Source of the DNA: Bacteroidales bacterium
GTDB taxonomy: Bacteria > Bacteroidota > Bacteroidia > Bacteroidales > UBA932
Length of the DNA: 11,263 bases
Assembly: GCA_024683255.1 (NCBI GenBank)
Contig: JAIKYL010000037.1
Span: forward strand, 1 to 11,263
Reading direction: 5' to 3'
Part shown: positions 7,584 through 11,263 of the stretch, in pieces
How the letters are laid out: each line of letters starts with the position of its first letter
How positions within the stretch are numbered: the first letter of the stretch is position 1
The notes under the pieces: generated by a model
The model's database searches: none
Told to the model about the DNA's origin: nothing
The model's input: only the letters and a program-made list of their open reading frames with translations
Made by a program: the position numbers and the translations under genes

Positions 7584-8792
7584 ATGAAAGGTATCAAAAT
7601 GCTTATCGGAGCCCTTGCAGCTGCAAGCCTCCTCTTCTCTTTCAGCGCAAATGCTCAGGAGAATGCAAACCGTGACGAGAACGGTAACGTTGTTCGCGGT
7701 GCCTATGAGACCAACGGTGCTTTTGACAACATTTTCTTCAACATCGGCGCCGGTGTAAACTCCACCCTCTCCATCAAGAAGGCCCCCGCTCTCCGTGGTA
7801 TCGGCCTCTCCACTGATCTCACCCTCGGTAAGTGGTTCACCCCTGCCATCGGTGTCCGCGGTGGCTGGCACGGCTTCTGGAACAAGGGCAAGACTGCTGC
7901 CAACGAGATGTTCGGTTTCAACTTTGTTCACGCAGACGTGATGTGGAACCTCAGCAACTCCTTCGGTGGCTACAAGGAGACCCGTTTCTGGAACATTGCT
8001 CCTTACATGGCTTTCGGTGTTCTGGATGTTTCCGCCCGTCGTAACATCTTCGCCAAGGGTGCTGGCAACAACCTCGAGTTCGCCGCCGGCCCTGGTATCC
8101 TGAACTTCTTCCGTATCAGCGACCGCGTGAGCATCACCCTCGATCTCATGGCCCTCATCGGCAAGGCTTCCGCTTACAACACGGATTCCCGTTACCTCAT
8201 CATGTTCCCCAGCGCTACCGCTGGCCTGGCCTTCAACTTCGGTAAGACCAACTTCGACCGTCACAGCTCCATCACCCCTGTCGTGATCCCTGTGCCTTTC
8301 ACCACCGAACAGTACAACGCCCTGGCCGACAAGGTGGCTGCCCTGGAGAAGGAGAACGCCGCCCTCAAGGACAAGATCGCTGCCCTGGAGAAGGAACTCG
8401 CTCCTTACAAGAACCTCGTGAATGGTCAGACCTACCTCTTCGAGAACGGCAAGTTCACCGCTGTTGAGGTTACCAAGGCCACTCCGCTGTCCATCTACTT
8501 CGACCTTGGTTCTTCCAAGATCTCCGCTCGTGAAAAGGCTCACCTCGAGTACTTCTGCGAGAACGCTGTGGATGCCGACACCAAGCTCGCCATCAATGGT
8601 TATGCCGACAAGCAGACCGGTTCTGCCCGCACCAACCAGAAGCTCTCCGAGAATCGTGTAAAGGCCGTTGTGGACCTCCTCAAGAAGGCCGGTGCCCAGG
8701 AAAGCAACATGGATTGCAGCGCTCATGGCGACACCATCAACCCGTTCGACGGCGCTGCCAAGAACCGCGTTGTTACCATCGAGGTCAAGTAA
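7584..8792 (+). CDS. OmpA-family outer-membrane protein
   Basis: This 402-residue major outer-membrane protein anchors the outer membrane to peptidoglycan. The signal peptide is residues 1-24 (SANA|QE). Residues of about 45-222 form strands typical of an OmpA-like N-terminal barrel. After a Pro/Val linker (TPVVIPVPF), residues 241-276 form a short coiled coil with heptads (VAALEKENAALKDKIAALEK). The OmpA C-terminal domain is at about 300-402, with IYFDLGSSKIS, INGYAD (Asp342), LSENR (Arg358) and the terminal NRVVTIEV. Asp342 and Arg358 correspond to the residues that bind diaminopimelate in characterised OmpA domains. Codon choice is strongly biased (CTC/CTG for Leu, GGT/GGC for Gly, AAG for Lys), unlike the neighbours, which together with the consensus promoter and terminator indicates very high expression from a single-gene transcript. 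Confidence 0.93.
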   Translation: MKGIKMLIGALAAASLLFSFSANAQENANRDENGNVVRGAYETNGAFDNIFFNIGAGVNSTLSIKKAPALRGIGLSTDLTLGKWFTPAIGVRGGWHGFWNKGKTAANEMFGFNFVHADVMWNLSNSFGGYKETRFWNIAPYMAFGVLDVSARRNIFAKGAGNNLEFAAGPGILNFFRISDRVSITLDLMALIGKASAYNTDSRYLIMFPSATAGLAFNFGKTNFDRHSSITPVVIPVPFTTEQYNALADKVAALEKENAALKDKIAALEKELAPYKNLVNGQTYLFENGKFTAVEVTKATPLSIYFDLGSSKISAREKAHLEYFCENAVDADTKLAINGYADKQTGSARTNQKLSENRVKAVVDLLKKAGAQESNMDCSAHGDTINPFDGAAKNRVVTIEVK

Positions 8793-8811
8793 GTTTACTT
8801 GAACAAGAATT

Positions 8812-8844
8812 AAAAAGGACACTTTTCGGAGTGTCCTTTTTTTT
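8812..8844 (+). terminator. Intrinsic terminator of the OmpA-family gene
   Basis: The stem GGACACT (8817-8823) pairs with AGTGTCC (8830-8836). The loop is a TTCG tetraloop closed by a T-G pair. Eight T residues follow at 8837-8844, and the preceding A-run (8812-8816) can extend the stem. It begins 20 bases after the stop codon. Confidence 0.93.
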
Positions 8845-8845
8845 C

Positions 8846-8853
8846 TATCTTTG
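8846..8853 (+). promoter_or_regulatory. Predicted -7 promoter box for aguA
   Basis: TATCTTTG matches TAnnTTTG exactly and begins two bases after the T-tract of the upstream terminator. The -33 position would fall in the terminator loop and shows only TTTT. Transcription from here would start near 8860, giving a leader of about 14 bases to the ATG at 8874. This argues against the upstream in-frame GTG at 8853 as a start. Confidence 0.6.
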
Positions 8854-8873
8854 TGTACGAAATCAATCTGCGT

Positions 8874-9896
8874 ATGAGACTTCCTGCCGAATGGGAACAA
8901 CAGGGCTTTGTCCAGCTGACCTGGCCCCACGAAGATACGGACTGGTATGAACTGCCCAGTGTCCTGGACTGCTATGTGAACGTGGCCCGCACCATCCTGC
9001 GTTTTGAGCCGCTGCTGGTGGTATGCCGGGATGTGAAGGAGTGCAAGGAGGATATGCGGGAGCGGGGATTTGAGCCGGACGGCCTTCCCATCCGTTTTGT
9101 GGAATGTCCTCTCAACGATACCTGGGCACGGGATCATGGTGCCATCTCTGTGTTTGGAGACGGGGGAGAGAAGCGCATACTGGATTTCGTTTTCAACGGC
9201 TGGGGCCTCAAGTTCGGGTCGGAACTGGACAATCAGATTACCCGTAATATCTATTGCTCAGGCATTTTCGCCAAAGATGTACGGTATGTGGATATGCGCC
9301 CCTTCGTGATGGAAGGCGGCAGCATAGACTGCGACGGTGCCGGCACGCTCCTGGCCACCACGGAGTGCTTCTGCTCCCAGAACCGCAATGAGTATCTAAC
9401 GCGGCAGGAGATAGAAGACAAGCTAAAATCGGCCTTCGGCCTCAAACGAATCCTTTGGCTGGACTACGGCGGCATTGCAGGGGATGATACGGACAGCCAC
9501 GTGGACATCCTGGCCCGCTTCTGCAGCAAAGACACCATAGCATACACCGTTTGCGAGGATCCGGCCGATGAGAATTATGTCCCCCTGAAGGCCATGGAAG
9601 CGCAGCTCCAAAGTTTCCGTACCCTTGACGGAAAGCCCTACAGGCTAATCCCGCTACCGCTTCCGGAGCCGTTGTACCTGGAGGACTACCGTCTCCCGGC
9701 ATCTTATGCCAATTTCCTTATAGTGAATGGGGGAGTGCTTATGCCTGGAACCGGCTCCGCATTGGATCAAGTGGCCGCAAAACAACTCCAAAAAGCCTTC
9801 CCGGACCGTACAGTAGAGGTTATTAACTGCTACGCTCTCCTGTCCGGCCATGGCGGTCTCCACTGCATTACAATGAATTATCCGGCTGGTTTTTAG
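8874..9896 (+). CDS. aguA: Agmatine deiminase (agmatine iminohydrolase)
   Basis: This 340-residue cytosolic enzyme of the guanidino-group-modifying (PPAD/agmatine deiminase) superfamily is predicted to convert agmatine to N-carbamoylputrescine and ammonia. The sequence shows WPHEDTDW near the N-terminus and WARDHGA at 84-90 (Asp87). It also has MEGGSID at 147-152 (Glu148), DDTDSHVD at 204-211 (His209, Asp211) and the C-terminal nucleophile Cys331 in LHCITMNYP. These are the expected catalytic and binding positions. The ATG at 8874 is chosen because the upstream GTG lies in the -7 box. The convergent neighbour encodes the next enzyme of the pathway, which supports agmatine as substrate rather than peptidyl-arginine. 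The last codons GGT TTT and the stop TAG (9888-9896) lie inside the left arm of an inverted-repeat element, so the extreme C-terminus seems to come from that element. Confidence 0.9.
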   Translation: MRLPAEWEQQGFVQLTWPHEDTDWYELPSVLDCYVNVARTILRFEPLLVVCRDVKECKEDMRERGFEPDGLPIRFVECPLNDTWARDHGAISVFGDGGEKRILDFVFNGWGLKFGSELDNQITRNIYCSGIFAKDVRYVDMRPFVMEGGSIDCDGAGTLLATTECFCSQNRNEYLTRQEIEDKLKSAFGLKRILWLDYGGIAGDDTDSHVDILARFCSKDTIAYTVCEDPADENYVPLKAMEAQLQSFRTLDGKPYRLIPLPLPEPLYLEDYRLPASYANFLIVNGGVLMPGTGSALDQVAAKQLQKAFPDRTVEVINCYALLSGHGGLHCITMNYPAGF

Positions 9897-10006
9897 GGCA
9901 TATACCCTCAAAAACCGTCGCTTCGCGACCCCCGAAAGCAATGCTTTCTCCCTCTTACAAGGCCGAGGGTGGCCATGGGTTTTTGAGGGTATATGCCCTA
10001 AAAACC
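9888..10006. repeat. 119-base structured element with perfect 29-base inverted arms
   Basis: The left arm (9888-9916) and right arm (9978-10006) are perfect reverse complements over 29 bases, separated by 61 bases. Each arm is itself a near-palindrome: GGTTTTT-AGGG pairs with CCCT-AAAAACC around CATATA, with one bulged base. The interior holds further hairpins: GTCGC/GCGAC (9917-9929), GAAAGC/GCTTTC (9934-9948) and CCCTC/GAGGG (9950-9969). The element fills the space between convergent aguA and aguB, with the aguA stop inside the left arm and the last base of the aguB stop being the first base of the arm on the minus strand. No clear target-site duplication is seen. It could be a MITE/REP-like mobile repeat. 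It could also act as a bidirectional terminator or transcript-end stabiliser, since on the minus strand the GTCGC hairpin is followed by GGTTTTT. Confidence 0.85.
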
Positions 10007-10890
10007 TATTTACCGAAACGTTTTAAGAGAACGTCGTAAGCATCTATGCGGCGGTCCCGCAGGAATGGCCAGCCGCGGCGTACGTATTCGCACTGTTCCA
10101 TATCAATTCCCACTACGTGTACGCCTTCTTCGGCCTTTTCAAACTCTGTAAGGAGTTCTCCCTGGGCGCCTGTGGCGAAGGAATGGCCCCAGAAGTCTAT
10201 GCCGGAAGTCTGGCCGGAGGGATCCGGCTCCACGCCGGTGCGGTTTACGGTGATTACCGGAAGGCCGTTGGCCACGCTGTGGCCCCGCTGGACCAGCTGC
10301 CAGGCCTGACGCTGCTGCGCCTGTTCCCAGTCCGGATCCGTGGGTACACCGCCGATGGCCGTGGGATAGATGAGCATCTCGGCCCCTTCCAGGGCCATGG
10401 CACGGGCTGCCTCCGGATACCACTGGTCCCAGCAAACCAGCACGCCAAGCGTTCCTACGGACGTTTTGATGGGATGGAAACCCAGGTCTCCGGGGGTGAA
10501 GTAGAACTTTTCGTAGAAGAGCGGATCGTCCGGAATATGCATCTTGCGGTACTTGCCGGCGATGCTTCCGTCGGCCTCTATGACAACGGCTGTATTGTGG
10601 TAGATGCCGGGGGTGCGGCGTTCGAACAATGACAGCACCAGCACCACGCCTAATTCTTTGGCCAGCGCACCGAAAGTTTCCGTGGAAGGGCCGGGGATGG
10701 GTTCTGCCAGGTCACAGAGTTTGGCGTTTTCTTCCTGGCAGAAGTACAGGCTGTTGTGCAGTTCCTGCAGGACCACCAGCTGGGCGCCCTTGGCGGCAGC
10801 ATCGCGAATGAAACCCTTGAGGCGGGCGATATTCCCGGGGATGTCGGCTGTGCAGTGGGTCTGCACCAAGCCAATTTTCAAAGTTCTCAT
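10006..10890 (-). CDS. aguB: N-carbamoylputrescine amidase (nitrilase superfamily)
   Basis: This 294-residue nitrilase-superfamily amidohydrolase is predicted to hydrolyse N-carbamoylputrescine to putrescine, CO2 and ammonia in the cytosol. The catalytic triad is visible: Glu43 (VVLQELHNS), Lys116 (KYRKMHIPDDP) and Cys153 (VLVCWDQWYPEAAR). FYEKFYFTPGD and the C-terminal RRGWPFLRDRRIDAY are typical of the AguB branch. The ATG at 10890 is preferred over a TTG six bases upstream, as it starts directly before the first strand MRTLKIGLVQ. It follows the HAD-hydrolase gene by 6 bases on the same strand and is probably co-transcribed with it. It faces aguA across the inverted-repeat element instead of sharing an operon with it. 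Substrate assignment rests on family resemblance plus that neighbour. Confidence 0.93.
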   Translation of the reverse strand: MRTLKIGLVQTHCTADIPGNIARLKGFIRDAAAKGAQLVVLQELHNSLYFCQEENAKLCDLAEPIPGPSTETFGALAKELGVVLVLSLFERRTPGIYHNTAVVIEADGSIAGKYRKMHIPDDPLFYEKFYFTPGDLGFHPIKTSVGTLGVLVCWDQWYPEAARAMALEGAEMLIYPTAIGGVPTDPDWEQAQQRQAWQLVQRGHSVANGLPVITVNRTGVEPDPSGQTSGIDFWGHSFATGAQGELLTEFEKAEEGVHVVGIDMEQCEYVRRGWPFLRDRRIDAYDVLLKRFGK

Positions 10891-10896
10891 AACCAA

Positions 10897-11263
10897 TTAT
10901 TTATATCGGCTGAACTGGCGAAGTTCCGTGTCGGCCTTGATTTTATCTATGATGGCGCACACCAGACGGAATGTGCGGCTGTCTTTGGTGTAGGAGGCGG
11001 GGGTGATGAAGTTCACGCGGCCCTGCTTGAGGAGCTTCCGGGCGGTTTCCTTCTTGCCGGGACGGGCGGGGTCGAATACGGCTATGGCGTTGCCCCCGAA
11101 CATGTTCACCAGTTTCATCGAGGGCACGTCCGTGTCTCCGTCGCCAAAGTAGATCATGTTGGTGAAGGGGATGCGCTTGTCGTCCTCGGCCCAGCTTTCG
11201 TTCACCTGCTTGGCGTCCCTGGAGGAGAAGATACCCTTCTGAATCTTAAACAGATACTGGGTT
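10897..11263 (-). CDS. HAD-superfamily hydrolase, C-terminal part (5' end outside window)
   Basis: The frame is open to the right edge. The GTG at 11205 is an internal Val codon, and upstream codons continue the protein (TQYLFKIQKGIFSSRDAKQV). The motif YFGDGDTDVPSMKLV is HAD motif IV, with the acidic residues that bind Mg2+, and it is followed by a Gly-rich segment and IAVFDP. These features fit a phosphoserine-phosphatase-like HAD hydrolase. The nucleophile motif DxDxT lies outside the window, so the substrate cannot be judged. The stop is 6 bases upstream of the aguB start, indicating a shared transcript. A link to polyamine metabolism is not evident. Confidence 0.8.
   Translation of the reverse strand, partial: TQYLFKIQKGIFSSRDAKQVNESWAEDDKRIPFTNMIYFGDGDTDVPSMKLVNMFGGNAIAVFDPARPGKKETARKLLKQGRVNFITPASYTKDSRTFRLVCAIIDKIKADTELRQFSRYK

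Noticed and set aside
8337..8395. Direct repeat of 17 bases, 42 bases apart, inside the OmpA-family gene
   Set aside because: It encodes the AALEKE heptads of the coiled coil and reflects protein repetition plus strong codon bias. It is not a mobile or regulatory repeat.
8853..8873. Upstream in-frame GTG as an alternative aguA start
   Set aside because: The GTG overlaps the last base of the predicted -7 box, so it would not be in the transcript. The ATG at 8874 matches the family N-terminus better.
7572..9137. A 521-residue open frame on the minus strand across the OmpA-family gene
   Set aside because: It is antisense to a well-supported OmpA gene and its terminator. The lack of stops follows from the extreme codon bias of that gene, and the translation shows no recognisable fold.

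Overview
The window looks like chromosomal DNA from a fairly GC-rich member of the Bacteroidales. Three promoters match the Bacteroidetes -7 consensus TAnnTTTG, Shine-Dalgarno sites are mostly absent, and the protein families are typical of the group (BACON and Big_2 lipoproteins, Omp28-like lipoproteins, a DUF6029-type barrel, an OmpA-family porin). Base composition and gene style would fit an Alistipes- or Cryptobacteroides-like lineage, but the genus cannot be fixed from this sequence alone.

Region 1 (1-5208, + strand) holds the 3' part of a long RelA/SpoT (p)ppGpp enzyme. After a 21-base gap comes a tightly packed four-gene cell-envelope cluster: a Big_2/BACON/thioredoxin-fold lipoprotein (CGWC), a DUF6029-like predicted outer-membrane barrel, a second Omp28-like thioredoxin-fold lipoprotein (CQYC), and a secreted TlpA/ResA-like thioredoxin (CKFC). 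Consecutive genes overlap by 4, 4 and 17 bases. Three different CxxC proteins placed around one barrel that carries a C-x4-C pair near its C-terminus suggest an envelope thiol/disulfide module. This is the best candidate in the window for an under-described system.

Region 2 (5205-7403, - strand) is uvrB, whose stop codon overlaps the stop of the TlpA-like gene. It carries about 55-60 extra residues before the C-terminal UVR motif.

Region 3 (7404-8853) is an AT-rich divergent promoter region, then an OmpA-family gene with strong codon bias and a clear intrinsic terminator. The -7 box of the next gene lies directly behind the T-tract of that terminator.

Region 4 (8874-11263) holds agmatine deiminase (aguA, +) and, converging on it, N-carbamoylputrescine amidase (aguB, -). 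Together they form the two-step route from agmatine to putrescine. Between them is a 119-base structured element with perfect 29-base inverted arms, and the element supplies the last two sense codons and the stop of aguA. Upstream of aguB, 6 bases away and on the same strand, is the C-terminal part of a HAD-superfamily hydrolase that runs off the window edge.

No CRISPR array, tRNA, rRNA, transposase or phage gene was seen.
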